Part shown: piece by piece, positions 9,107 through 17,391 of the stretch
Layout: every line of letters begins with the position of its first letter
Numbering within the stretch: position 1 is the stretch's first letter
DNA from: Enterovibrio coralii
GTDB taxonomy: Bacteria > Pseudomonadota > Gammaproteobacteria > Enterobacterales > Vibrionaceae
DNA: 64,000 nt
Reading direction: 5' to 3'
Assembly (NCBI RefSeq): GCF_001559595.1
Contig: NZ_LNTY01000060.1
Coordinates: 62,001 to 126,000 of the forward strand
The notes under the pieces: generated by a model
The model's database searches: none
The model's input: the letters and a program-made list of their open reading frames with translations, nothing else
What the model was told of the DNA's origin: nothing
Translations under genes and position numbers: made by a program

Positions 9107-11080
9107 TTAGTCGTCAGTGACGGGGTAGAGCTTGTCACTCTCAAGGTCTAATCGCTCACATTCGAGCAACGACTTTAAGTGTTTATCAAATGCGGTACGT
9201 CGGCTGTCTGGTTTCCGCTCATCTGCAAACTCTTCGACAAACCTGCGGCGCAACGCGAGTCGCTCAATAGAAGGATGTGCTTCAGCTTGGTCGACAATCC
9301 AGCGCATTTCTTCTGCCTTCTTATCGTCTCTTGCATTACGCAGAGGCCCTGTAACAGCAACACGGTCAACAATTAGGGAGGTTATCGGGTCGCCGTCTTC
9401 ATCGTTGATGTCCAACGGCACCTCTCGTAATCGTAGAGAAAATGGCTCCAACTCTTCGGCATCTTTCTGCTTCTTGTTAGTGACTTTTACAATTTCGCTA
9501 GGAGGCTCGCGGTCAATTTCTATCTCTGTATCGACGGCTGCTTTTAGCGCTGAAGCCCCTCGCGCCCCTCTGGTTTTATCTTTGCCTGAATGGTGGACAG
9601 CAACTACCGTTGCGCCTGTTTGTTGGATGATGTAGTCACAGCCCCTGACGAACGAACTGATTTCATTGTTCTTGTTCTCATCACCATCGAAAGTGCGAGC
9701 CAGTGTATCGACAACAACAAGTGAAACTTTCACGCCCTCTTGCGCTTCAATGTCTTTTAGCGTGTCAACGATTCGTTGGGCGTCGAGCGGATTATTCATG
9801 ATGATTGGCTCTTCAGGAATGAATATCTCGTTGTAGAGTCTGTCATCAACCAGTTCTCGTGCTCGAATTCGCTTCTCTACAGCAGCTCTTCCCTCGGCGG
9901 CGATGTATAGCACTGCCCCTTTTTCAGTCTTGTGTCCGTGCCAAGGTTCGCCTCTTACGATGGCAAAACACATGTCTAACGCGACGAATGATTTGAAAGA
10001 GGCTGATGGGCCATAGATATAACCAAATATGCCTCTGCCAATCAGGCCTTTAATTAACCATTTCAAGTCAAGATTTAACCCTTGGCTGCCTCTGGTGTAG
10101 CGTAAAGGATTGCGTCCACGTTCATCTGGGGATTCATGTGTTGTATGCCCTTTGGGCATAAGAGCCTTGATTGCTGAAGCGGCTTTTGCTTTGTCGCCGC
10201 CATGCTCAAAATGTGCATAAAGTTCAAAAGCATCAACCACTCGCCCTTTCAACGGGTCGCAATCATGATGGGAATAGCTATGGTTACCTTCACCAAGAAT
10301 AGTGACACCAGCTAATCCACTTTGACTCTTAGGATGAATGTAGCGCTTGGAGCCAACTTTCTTGTAGCCGTAATCGAGCAGGCAATTTTCCAGCGGTACG
10401 TGTTGATTGAAGTAGGTGATGGGCGAGTCAAGAAGGCCACGCTCGTGAGCCTTCTTTTTGTCTCGGAAGTTGGCGAGTGATTGTTGGTAGGCAGCGGCGG
10501 CTGCATAAACGGGGCTGTCGTGCGCCACAGAGAGTGGGTCACCATCGGCCGCTTTGTATTCATAGGTGTCATCGTCTTCGAAAGAGGCAGGCAGGAACCA
10601 TGCTTGTGATGCTTTTTTCCCGCTTTTGTCCGCCGTTGGGAAAATGACATCGTGTAAGTAGTCAGCCAGTGTTTGCCATTCCGCCACAGAGAGAGCACCC
10701 TCAAGCGGCAAGATGGCCCGAAAGCGGGGACGACCCTGTGAGTGGCTGATGGTAGAGTAAGTAACGTACTGTGTGATACCCAAATCGCTTAGCACGTTTA
10801 TTACCTGATCCAAGGTTATCTCACCGCTGTCGAAGTCCAAGCCGATGGCGGTGAGTCCCTCCTCCTCGATATCCTCTTTTAAGCGCCGACTAGCGGCACT
10901 GAGAATAATGTTGGATTGGCCCCGCTTTACTTCTGCACGTTCATCATCTGACAAACCTTCAAATACGCTGCGGGTCATGGCAATGACATTAGGTGTTTGT
11001 GTCAAATGGACCAGTTCACCCCAGTTCATTGCGTTGCCACCTTCCGTGGTCTTGATGTTTACGAAGGTTCGGTAGCTCAC
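9107..11080 (-). CDS. primase-like/RepA-type helicase of the island (AAA ATPase)
   Basis: The protein has 657 residues. The GTG at 11080 is chosen because AAGGAG lies eight bases upstream and the codon overlaps the preceding gene by 4 bases. The N-terminal part has an archaeo-eukaryotic-primase-like look: an acidic strand AIGLDFDSG (79-86) and SHSQGRPRFR (112-121). A middle region (about 233-290) contains a His/Cys stretch, SYSHHDCDPL. The C-terminal part is a RecA/RepA-type ATPase with Walker A GPSASFKS (357-364), Walker B SLVVVD (453-458) and VHHSGKDKTRGARG (495-508). Such proteins start replication of satellites and phages by unwinding and priming at an origin. It follows alpA and a small unknown gene in one operon. 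The primase assignment is less certain than the ATPase. Confidence 0.8.
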   Translation of the reverse strand: MSYRTFVNIKTTEGGNAMNWGELVHLTQTPNVIAMTRSVFEGLSDDERAEVKRGQSNIILSAASRRLKEDIEEEGLTAIGLDFDSGEITLDQVINVLSDLGITQYVTYSTISHSQGRPRFRAILPLEGALSVAEWQTLADYLHDVIFPTADKSGKKASQAWFLPASFEDDDTYEYKAADGDPLSVAHDSPVYAAAAAYQQSLANFRDKKKAHERGLLDSPITYFNQHVPLENCLLDYGYKKVGSKRYIHPKSQSGLAGVTILGEGNHSYSHHDCDPLKGRVVDAFELYAHFEHGGDKAKAASAIKALMPKGHTTHESPDERGRNPLRYTRGSQGLNLDLKWLIKGLIGRGIFGYIYGPSASFKSFVALDMCFAIVRGEPWHGHKTEKGAVLYIAAEGRAAVEKRIRARELVDDRLYNEIFIPEEPIIMNNPLDAQRIVDTLKDIEAQEGVKVSLVVVDTLARTFDGDENKNNEISSFVRGCDYIIQQTGATVVAVHHSGKDKTRGARGASALKAAVDTEIEIDREPPSEIVKVTNKKQKDAEELEPFSLRLREVPLDINDEDGDPITSLIVDRVAVTGPLRNARDDKKAEEMRWIVDQAEAHPSIERLALRRRFVEEFADERKPDSRRTAFDKHLKSLLECERLDLESDKLYPVTDD

Positions 11081-11481
11081 TTTCGTGTCTCCTTATTTGT
11101 CAGTGGTGCTGAGAAATCAGCGTCGTTAGCTGCTGCTTTTCGAGAGAGGCGTTGATGTTCGTGAAAAACAAACAGGGTTACAGCCGCGATCTGCGCTTCA
11201 TTGGATAGCGCGTAATGGGTTCGTGGCTCATTGAGCAAAGGGTTAAACCGCTGGCGGCGTGCAAACCTGATATTGAGTTTCGTTTCTAGGCAGCTAACGA
11301 GGTTGCGTCCACTGGTGGTTCGGCAATGTTTGTTGATGTCCGTTTCAAAGACACCGTCTTGCTTATTCAGCAACAACTCAGCGCATTGGAGCAGCTTGGT
11401 GGTGGCTTTATCTTTAGTATCCAACGATTGGCAAAGCGGTGAAGTCAGGGCGCTCAGGGCGCTAAGGGCGGAACGAATCAT
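11077..11481 (-). CDS. hypothetical protein between alpA and the helicase gene
   Basis: The product has 134 residues and I do not recognise it. Its ATG overlaps the alpA stop by 4 bases (ATGA), and its stop overlaps the GTG of the helicase gene (GTGA). The three genes are therefore almost certainly one translationally coupled operon. The protein is basic, with a region INKHCRTTSGRNLVSCLETK that could be a small winged-helix or DNA-binding unit. It has no transmembrane segment or signal peptide. A role in replication control is guessed only from its place. Confidence 0.65.
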   Translation of the reverse strand: MIRSALSALSALTSPLCQSLDTKDKATTKLLQCAELLLNKQDGVFETDINKHCRTTSGRNLVSCLETKLNIRFARRQRFNPLLNEPRTHYALSNEAQIAAVTLFVFHEHQRLSRKAAANDADFSAPLTNKETRK

Positions 11482-11693
11482 GACAGTTCTCCATTGTTCA
11501 GTCGTTCAATGAGTGCTTCGATGTCGTCAGCTCGCCACGCGGTGGTGCGAGGGCCGAGCTTGACGCTTTGGGGATAGAGCCCTGTTTTCACGCCAGCTAA
11601 CCAGCTGGAGCGGCTGACAGGGATCAGGGTCAGAATGTCGTCTAGGCGGTAGAAACGTTGCTTGATGATGTTTTGAGGATCGGAATTCAACAT
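11478..11693 (-). CDS. AlpA-family excisionase/transcription regulator
   Basis: The protein has 71 residues from the ATG at 11693; an in-frame ATG at 11720 gives 80 residues. The pattern RFYRLDDILTLIPVSRSSWLAG followed by GLYPQSVKLGPRTTAWRADDIEALI is the classic MerR-like helix-turn-helix of AlpA. In P4-like elements, AlpA activates the integrase gene or directs excision. It is the first gene of the replication operon and sits next to the integrase gene, as in phage satellites. The assignment is strong; whether it acts as excisionase or activator here is not known. Confidence 0.9.
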   Translation of the reverse strand: MLNSDPQNIIKQRFYRLDDILTLIPVSRSSWLAGVKTGLYPQSVKLGPRTTAWRADDIEALIERLNNGELS

Positions 11694-11838
11694 GGTAAAT
11701 GGCCTCGTGCTGGTGAACATGAGCCATTTAATCGGGCAGGGAAAGTTTTATCGTCCCCATTTAAATTTATTTGGAGCCAATTGCTTGGAGTGAGATCTCG
11801 ATCAAAATTGGCAATTCACTCGTAGTGCAATGATTTCC

Positions 11839-13077
11839 TTACGCTAGTTTTAGCGTTCGGTAGCCAGCTTGTTTGGTAACACCAGTAAGGCAAGTGTCGA
11901 TGTAGTCGCTCCACCACTGCATTACCTTGGTGCGCTGTTCCAAATAGGTTGCGCGGTTATACGCTCGGCGTACTTGGTTTTTATCAAGATGGGCTAGGCA
12001 GGCTTCAATGACATCTGGGGCAAAACCTTGTTCATTGAGTGTGGTGCTGGCAATGGAGCGCAAGCCATGCGACACCAACTGCTTGGTGTAGCCCATACGT
12101 TTAATGGCTTGGTTCGCCGTTTGACTGTTCATGGGGCGCATTTTGTCTTTGATGGATGGGAACACAAACGGTGAGCCTAAACTGACCGACTGCATGAAGT
12201 TCAGAATATCGACCACGTGTGCGGACAGCGGAACTACATGGGCGCGCTTGGCTTTCATTCGCTCTGCGGGTATGGTCCAAAGCTTTTGTTCAAAGTCGAA
12301 CTCGTCCCATTTGGCCCCTGCGGCTTCACCCGGGCGAGTCATCGTATGAAGCTGAAACTCGATGAGTGCGCGTGTCTCTCTACGAATCTGGGCTTCACGT
12401 AAACGCCTCATGAATTCAGGGAGCGCCTCAGGTTTTATGGTGGGTTGATGTGAGGGTGATGGCGCAGTGAAAGCGGTAGCGATGCGTTGAGCCGGATTGC
12501 TGGTGATAACACCTGTGTTGATCGCGAAGGTGAATATTTCATTCATACGCTGTACGACTCTTCGCAATGTCTCCAACGTGCCTTTTGCTTCTAAAGGACG
12601 CAAAACCTCTATCAGTGAAGGTGGGGTTAGTTTGGTAATCGGCTGCTTGCCGATATAGGGGAGCAGGTGAAGTTCGAGCGAGCGCATTATGTCTTGGGCA
12701 TAGTCTTCAGATACGCTTGTTCGCTTTACCTTGAACCACGCTAATGCGATAGCACCGAATGTGTGTTTGTCTTCAGCAAGCATAGCAGCTTTGTGCTCAG
12801 CGTCGTCTTCAATAGGATCGATACCGTTTGCCAAGAGTTCTTGGACCGCCATTCGTTTCTTTCTCGCTTGAGCAAGTGACAGTGCAGGGTAAGAGCCTAG
12901 CGACATTTTCTTACGCTTCTTTGTGAGAGGGTGCAGGTAGCGTAGCTGCCAAGATTTGGTGCCTGAGGTGCGTACGAGTAGATTGAGCCCGTACCCGTCG
13001 TAAAGCGTGATGTCCTTGCTGGTGGCCTTTGTGTTGCGGATTTGAGTATCAGTGAGCGGTTTGACCGTTGCTGGCAT
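11839..13077 (-). CDS. P4-type tyrosine integrase of the ssrA island
   Basis: The protein has 412 residues. The start at 13077 is chosen because AAGGAG precedes it; the open frame extends to 13203 through an inverted repeat and is not expected to be translated. The N-terminus is the arm-binding DUF4102-like domain (GLNLLVRTSGTKSWQLRY). The catalytic set is complete: R248 in TMTRPGE, H337-G-L-R340, H363 in LAHLDK and Y373 in RRAYNRATY. It would cut and join at the 17-base core in ssrA. It lies 180 bases from the right attachment copy and reads away from it, the usual P4/PICI arrangement. Confidence 0.97.
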   Translation of the reverse strand: MPATVKPLTDTQIRNTKATSKDITLYDGYGLNLLVRTSGTKSWQLRYLHPLTKKRKKMSLGSYPALSLAQARKKRMAVQELLANGIDPIEDDAEHKAAMLAEDKHTFGAIALAWFKVKRTSVSEDYAQDIMRSLELHLLPYIGKQPITKLTPPSLIEVLRPLEAKGTLETLRRVVQRMNEIFTFAINTGVITSNPAQRIATAFTAPSPSHQPTIKPEALPEFMRRLREAQIRRETRALIEFQLHTMTRPGEAAGAKWDEFDFEQKLWTIPAERMKAKRAHVVPLSAHVVDILNFMQSVSLGSPFVFPSIKDKMRPMNSQTANQAIKRMGYTKQLVSHGLRSIASTTLNEQGFAPDVIEACLAHLDKNQVRRAYNRATYLEQRTKVMQWWSDYIDTCLTGVTKQAGYRTLKLA

Positions 13078-13193
13078 GGTAGAGACTCCTTTCGATTTGG
13101 GACCACGAAGACTGTGTGTTTTCGCAGTATGGTCCCGACCGTGGTCCCTGTCGTCCCGATCGTCGTCGAATCTCTTTGAATCGTATAGATACA

Positions 13194-13230
13194 AAAAGGC
13201 CACTTAAATCATTGATCTAAGTGGCCTTTT
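13194..13230. terminator. bidirectional stem-loop between integrase and attachment site
   Basis: A perfect 13-base stem (aaaaggccactta, 13194-13206, with taagtggcctttt, 13218-13230) flanks an 11-base loop and has T-runs on both sides. It is element sequence, since it lies inside the attachment copies. It may stop transcription coming from ssrA into the integrase gene. It lies upstream of the chosen integrase start. Confidence 0.75.
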
Positions 13231-13232
13231 GG

Positions 13233-13259
13233 ATGTCCTAGGACATCTTCGTATACGAA
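13233..13259. promoter_or_regulatory. two perfect palindromes abutting the attachment core
   Basis: atgtcctaggacat (13233-13246) and ttcgtatacgaa (13248-13259) are perfect palindromes of 14 and 12 bases. They are separated by one base and end directly at the 17-base core. They may bind the integrase, AlpA or a repressor; this is inference from position. Confidence 0.45.
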
Positions 13260-13276
13260 TTTGGTGGAGCTGGCGG
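13260..13276. repeat. right attachment-site copy in the 3' end of ssrA
   Basis: This is the second copy of tttggtggagctggcgg. It covers the tmRNA acceptor end and part of its T arm, including the encoded CCA. The tmRNA gene remains whole after insertion because the element supplies or keeps an identical end. Confidence 0.88.
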
Positions 13277-13629
13277 GAGTTGAACCCGCGTCCAAAATCA
13301 GTCTAACTAATGGCACTACATGCTTAGTCTATCTTTAATCTCGTCAGTGTGCTGCGAATAGACACGCTACAAAAAGACATACCAGAATTCTATTTCGCGG
13401 TTCAGCTCTCTAGTCAAAGCTTCCCTCGCTATCCTGATTGGGTTTGACTGCCCTGATTCCCCGTCCTACAGGCGGAGGCTAGGGAGGGCAGGCTCTAAGC
13501 AGGTTATTAAGCTGCTAGTGCGTAGTTTTCGTCGTTTGCGACTATTTTTTTGCGGCTTTTTACGAGGCAAACCGCCCCTCGGCATGCTCCACGAGCCTTC
13601 TTGATCCTGTCGAATCCTGAATCAGCCCC
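13262..13629 (-). ncRNA. ssrA: transfer-messenger RNA (tmRNA)
   Basis: The RNA has 368 bases including an encoded CCA. Its 5' end reads ggggctgattcaggattcga and the 3' end is the tRNA-like T arm with ggttcaactcccgcc. The tag reading frame runs from 13539 down to 13507 and encodes ANDENYALAA followed by two stop codons, the tag typical of Vibrio relatives. tmRNA with SmpB rescues stalled ribosomes and marks the nascent protein for proteolysis. smpB lies directly upstream on the same strand. The 3' end is the target of the island's integrase. Confidence 0.98.
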
Positions 13630-13674
13630 GGAATATGGCGCAGATACTAGCATAACATGCTGCTGCGTCAACGA

Positions 13675-14160
13675 TTATCTGGCTGCAGCCTTCATGATTC
13701 GCGCTTTATCGCGCTGCCAATCGCGATCTTTGCTTGCATCGCGCTTGTCATGAAGCTTCTTACCTTTCGCCAGACCAATCTTAAGTTTAGCCCACGACTG
13801 TTTCCAGTAGAGGGAAAGTGCGACAACGGTGTAACCTTCGCGGTTCACTTTGCCAATCAAAGAGTCAAGTTCACGACGCTTGAGCAGCAGTTTACGCACA
13901 CGTGTAGGGTCTGCCACAACGTGAGTAGAGGCAACATTCAGTGGGGTGATGGTCGCACCCGACATGAAGGCTTCACCATTTCGGAAGAACACGTAGCTCT
14001 CACTGATGTTGGCTTTACCTGCACGAAGTGACTTCACTTCCCAGCCTTGTAGCTCAAGCCCGACTTCTACATCGTCTTCGATGAAGTACTCGTGGCGAGC
14101 TTGGCGGTTCTGCGCAATTGTATTGCTGCCCGCTTTATTCTTTGAATTTTTCTTTACCAT
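13675..14160 (-). CDS. smpB: SsrA-binding protein SmpB
   Basis: The protein has 161 residues, the normal size. It has the N-terminal KNKAGSNTIAQNRQARHEYFIE, the OB-fold core EVGLELQGWEVKSLRAGKAN and a basic C-terminal tail KDRDWQRDKARIMK, which enters the decoding centre in place of a codon-anticodon pair. It binds tmRNA, whose gene lies 45 bases downstream on the same strand. It is divergent from ratA. Confidence 0.98.
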   Translation of the reverse strand: MVKKNSKNKAGSNTIAQNRQARHEYFIEDDVEVGLELQGWEVKSLRAGKANISESYVFFRNGEAFMSGATITPLNVASTHVVADPTRVRKLLLKRRELDSLIGKVNREGYTVVALSLYWKQSWAKLKIGLAKGKKLHDKRDASKDRDWQRDKARIMKAAAR

Positions 14161-14272
14161 AATGGGGTCATTATACGGCAGTGATTCTCTCGGGCGGAAT
14201 ACTTTTTATTGGTTTTTTTGCCTAAATTCAGTCCAGTGATATGATGTCGGCATCGACCTGAGAGGAGATGCT

Positions 14273-14706
14273 ATGCCACGTATTACCCGTTCTGCCTCGT
14301 GCCGTATAGTGCAGAGCAAATGTTTAAGCTTGTTAATGATGTTGAAGCCTATCCGTCGTTCTTGCCTGGCTGCGCCGGTTCGCGCGTGCTGGAAGCGAGC
14401 GACAGCGCAATGACAGCGTCTGTTGACGTTGCTAAGGCGGGCATTCGCAAAACCTTTACCACCCGCAATGAATTGGTGGAAGGCCAAGCGATCAAAATGG
14501 AATTGGTGGATGGCCCTTTCCGTAAGCTGGTAGGTGGCTGGAACTTCACCTCACTGGATGTTGACGCCTGTAAGATTGAGTTGAACTTGGACTTTGAGTT
14601 TAAGAACGGTTTAGTAGAAATGGCGTTTGGTAAGGTGTTTAACGAGCTGACCTTGAACATGGTAAAAGCATTTACCCAAAGGGCGAGAGACGTATATGAG
14701 CGATGA
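14273..14706 (+). CDS. ratA: RatA-family (START/SRPBCC) protein, one frame break
   Basis: Reconstructed length is 144 residues. AGGAG precedes the ATG at 14273, and translation begins MPRITRSA. A single C is missing at 14295-14296 (GCCCTC became GCCTC); correction gives RSALVPYSAEQMFKLVNDVE and joins the frame that runs on to 14706. The SRPBCC lipid-binding-like fold is shared with YfjG/RatA of E. coli and the mitochondrial coenzyme Q binding protein Coq10. Proposed roles in bacteria are ribosome association or ubiquinone function. It overlaps rnfH by 11 bases. Without correction the gene would seem to start at 14299. Confidence 0.92.
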
Positions 14707-15046
14707 AAAACTGCTGCATGTGGAAGTGGTGTATGCCCTGCCGCAAGAGCAACGCGTGTTTAAGGCGATTGTTACGCCAGATATGCATGTGGAAGACATC
14801 ATCCGTCATTCTGGTGTGTTGGAAGCGTACCCAGAAATTGATCTGAAAAAGAACAAAGTGGGTGTGTTCAGCCGTTTGGTGAAACTGGACGCATTGGTGC
14901 ACGATGGCGATCGCATTGAGATTTACCGCCCACTGGTGGCCGACCCAAAAGAAATCCGCCGCCGCCGCGCCGAACGCGCCAAGCAAGAAGGCAATGCCGA
15001 CCCTGTCACAGGTGGCAAGGTGAACCCGCTGCGAAAAGCAGACTAA
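14696..15046 (+). CDS. rnfH: RnfH-family ubiquitin-like protein (RatB)
   Basis: The protein has 116 residues with a beta-grasp pattern (LLHVEVVYALPQEQRVFKAIV) and the conserved LVHDGDRIEIYRPLVADPKEIRRRRA. Its start lies inside the end of ratA, so the two are coupled, the usual ratA-rnfH pair. The biochemical role is not settled in the family. Confidence 0.95.
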   Translation: MSDEKLLHVEVVYALPQEQRVFKAIVTPDMHVEDIIRHSGVLEAYPEIDLKKNKVGVFSRLVKLDALVHDGDRIEIYRPLVADPKEIRRRRAERAKQEGNADPVTGGKVNPLRKAD

Positions 15047-15060
15047 GGGTGAGAACATGA

Positions 15061-15087
15061 AAAGGGCAGCGTTGGCTGCCCTCTTTT
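15061..15087 (+). terminator. terminator after rnfH
   Basis: The stem agggcagc/gctgccct with a four-base loop is followed by ctttt. It also has A residues on the left and may serve ppk2, which ends at 15120 on the opposite strand. Confidence 0.8.
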
Positions 15088-15119
15088 GTGCCTGTCAGAA
15101 TAGGAATTAATTGGCACTT

Positions 15120-15956
15120 TTAGTCGTCACCCAAGGCGACGTCATTGGCAATGTCCGGCACAAAGCTTTGACTTTCAAGCGGTACGCGAATGTAGCCTTC
15201 TTGGTTGATGTCCGGCAGGGCAATCTCTTCATACTCGATGGCTTCATAAGGAATGCTAGAGAGCAGGTGCGAGATGCAGTTAAGGCGCGCACGCTTTTTG
15301 TTATCCGCTTCCACGACCCACCACGGAGATTCTTTGGTGTCGGTGAAGGCAAACATCCTGTCTTTCGCTTCACTGTATTCAATCCAGCGGCTTCGCGACT
15401 CCAAGTCCATCGGGCTGAACTTCCAGCGTTTGATGGGCGTTTCAATACGTTCTTTAAAGCGCTTCTCTTGCTCTTCGTCAGATACCGAGAACCAGTATTT
15501 CAGCAAGATGATGCCGGAGCGTTGCAGCATTCGCTCGAATTCAGGACAGGTGCGGAAGAACTCTTCGTACTCGTCGTCAGAGCAAAAGCCCATGACTTTC
15601 TCAACGCCTGCTCGGTTGTACCAGCTGCGGTCAAACAGCACGATTTCGCCAGCGGCAGGTAAGTGCGCAACATAACGCTGGAAATACCATTGAGAGCGTT
15701 CGCGCTCGGTGGGTTTGTCGAGGGCCACAATGCGGCAAACACGCGGGTTGAGCTTTTCGGTAATGCGTTTTATCACGCCGCCTTTGCCTGCGGCGTCGCG
15801 TCCTTCAAACACCACAACCACTTTCAGGCCTTTGAGTTTGACCCATTCTTGCAGTTTGACGAGTTCGGTTTGCAGCTCGGTGAGTTTGTCTTCGTAAGCC
15901 GCTTTGGTGAGCTTGGCTTTTTTGGATTTCTTTTGGGCTTTTTCTGAGGTCGCCAT
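15120..15956 (-). CDS. ppk2: polyphosphate kinase 2 (class I PPK2)
   Basis: The protein has 278 residues and one PPK2 domain. The P-loop is FEGRDAAGKGG, followed by the lid region with RSWYNRAGVEKVMGFC and later TDTKESPWWVVEADNKKRAR. PPK2 enzymes transfer phosphate between polyphosphate and nucleotides, mainly polyP to GDP or ADP. The N-terminus is lysine-rich (SEKAQKKSKKAKLTK). It is transcribed alone after the cutC terminator. Confidence 0.95.
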   Translation of the reverse strand: MATSEKAQKKSKKAKLTKAAYEDKLTELQTELVKLQEWVKLKGLKVVVVFEGRDAAGKGGVIKRITEKLNPRVCRIVALDKPTERERSQWYFQRYVAHLPAAGEIVLFDRSWYNRAGVEKVMGFCSDDEYEEFFRTCPEFERMLQRSGIILLKYWFSVSDEEQEKRFKERIETPIKRWKFSPMDLESRSRWIEYSEAKDRMFAFTDTKESPWWVVEADNKKRARLNCISHLLSSIPYEAIEYEEIALPDINQEGYIRVPLESQSFVPDIANDVALGDD

Positions 15957-15999
15957 GAACTGCTCCTTTCCGTTTGAGCATGTGTCGTAGCGTCACCCT

Positions 16000-16030
16000 A
16001 AAAAAGAAAGGGGGATGTTTGCAATCCCCC
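16000..16030 (-). terminator. terminator after cutC
   Basis: On the minus strand the stem GGGGGAT/ATCCCCC with a seven-base loop (16010-16030) is followed by a T-rich tract. It separates cutC from ppk2. Confidence 0.75.
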
Positions 16031-16053
16031 TGATAGAAAAGTGCGACTTTTGG

Positions 16054-16788
16054 TTAACGCAGCGCGTTGATCGTGCGTTGGATGACGTCAGGATTTGTGA
16101 CCGTAATGTCGAAGTCACTGTCGCTGTTGCCCATGGTCGCTTTCTCGTTGCGATAGGCCATCAGGGAAGAGCGGGTGGTTTTGCCTGACAGATGAATTTC
16201 ATGCGCGCCTGTGGATTCCACAATAAGCTTGGCGTTGTCTGGCGATACGCCTGCACCTGGCATGATGCTGAGGCGGCCTTGGGTAAAGCTGACCATCTCT
16301 TTTAAGGTCTCTATGCCTAAGTTGGCACTTTTCGCGAGGCCTGAGGTAAGAACGCGTTCCACATCGTTCGCCATCAGAAACTCCAGCGCGTCAAACGGGG
16401 CAGAACAATGGTCGATGGCGCGGTGGAAAGTAATGCCGAGATCGCCTGCGGCTTTGATCATCTCGCTCACCGCGTCTTGCGCTATCGTGCCGTCAGCATT
16501 CAATGCACCAATAACCACGCCGTTAAGGCCTGCGCGGCGTGCTGTGTGGATGTCTTCCAGCATGATTTCCACATCATCACTGGAATACAGGAAATCGCCT
16601 TCACGTGGGCGGATGATGCCGTAAACCGGGATGTTGCTGATGCGTGCGGCTTGCTTCATGTAGCCAGCACTTGCTGTTAAACCGCCTGTTGCCAGAGAGC
16701 TACAAAGCTCAATGCGTCCAGCACCTGCGGCTTGCGCAATAGGAAGAGATTCAAGGCTGTCGATACACACTTCGACCAATACAGACAT
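16054..16788 (-). CDS. cutC: CutC-family protein (copper homeostasis name)
   Basis: The protein has 244 residues in a TIM-barrel pattern, starting VEVCIDSLESLPIAQAAGAGRIELCS and containing PVYGIIRPREGDF and FHRAIDHCS. The family was named from an E. coli copper phenotype that later work questioned, so the biochemical role is uncertain. It stands alone on the minus strand with its own terminator. Confidence 0.95.
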   Translation of the reverse strand: MSVLVEVCIDSLESLPIAQAAGAGRIELCSSLATGGLTASAGYMKQAARISNIPVYGIIRPREGDFLYSSDDVEIMLEDIHTARRAGLNGVVIGALNADGTIAQDAVSEMIKAAGDLGITFHRAIDHCSAPFDALEFLMANDVERVLTSGLAKSANLGIETLKEMVSFTQGRLSIMPGAGVSPDNAKLIVESTGAHEIHLSGKTTRSSLMAYRNEKATMGNSDSDFDITVTNPDVIQRTINALR

Positions 16789-17172
16789 TACGCGTTCCTC
16801 GCTGTGAATTTAGGCTCATCATCAATGAGATATGAACAAAATAGAAGCAGGGGAGGTGTAAAAGTTTGGTAAAAATTGGCGACGGCGAAAGAGGGAGCGG
16901 TAAGTGGTTAAAAAGAAAGCATAACGAAAAATTGTTTAAATAAAACGCAAGATAAACCTTTACAAGTGAGACCGTTCATATACTATGACCCCCGCTCTGT
17001 CTTGCAGAGTTATTAATGCAACATCAAGTAAAAGTAAGACCTCAGATTTCCTTCGTTACTGACGATGACCTCTGTGTTCCCCTTGGCTTAATCGTAACAT
17101 TCAATAATTCCAACACTCAGTGCATTACTCGCTTTAAGCGATTTTTCATCGAATATATATAAGGGGCATAAA
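16789..17172. other. spacer with the long leader of the cold-shock gene
   Basis: No gene is supported. The spacer lies between divergent cutC and csp. Cold-shock genes usually have leaders of more than 100 bases that fold and control mRNA stability; the region from about 17000 to 17172 fits that role. I cannot place the promoter with confidence. Confidence 0.45.
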
Positions 17173-17382
17173 ATGTCTAAGTCTACTGGCATCGTAAAAT
17201 GGTTTAACGAAGAGAAAGGTTTCGGTTTCATTTCTCAAGACAACGGCGGCGCAGACGTGTTCGTTCACTTCCGTGCAATCGCTTCTGAAGGCTTCAAAAC
17301 TCTGGCTGAAGGCCAAAAAGTTTCTTTCGACGTTGAGCAAGGCCAAAAAGGTCCTCAAGCAGCTAACGTAATCAAGCTGTAA
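17173..17382 (+). CDS. cold-shock protein of the CspA family
   Basis: The protein has 69 residues with both RNA-binding motifs, KGFGFI (RNP1) and DVFVHF (RNP2). It is a small RNA chaperone that melts secondary structure. The strong codon bias (GGC, CAA, AAA) fits high expression. The start ATG follows aaggggcataaa. Which paralogue (CspA, CspD, CspE or CspV) cannot be decided. Confidence 0.95.
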   Translation: MSKSTGIVKWFNEEKGFGFISQDNGGADVFVHFRAIASEGFKTLAEGQKVSFDVEQGQKGPQAANVIKL

Positions 17383-17391
17383 TTGTCGATC

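Noticed and set aside
13077..13203. N-terminal extension of the integrase to 13203
   Set aside because: It is an Asp/Arg-rich low-complexity stretch upstream of a strong ribosome site and partly runs into an inverted repeat.
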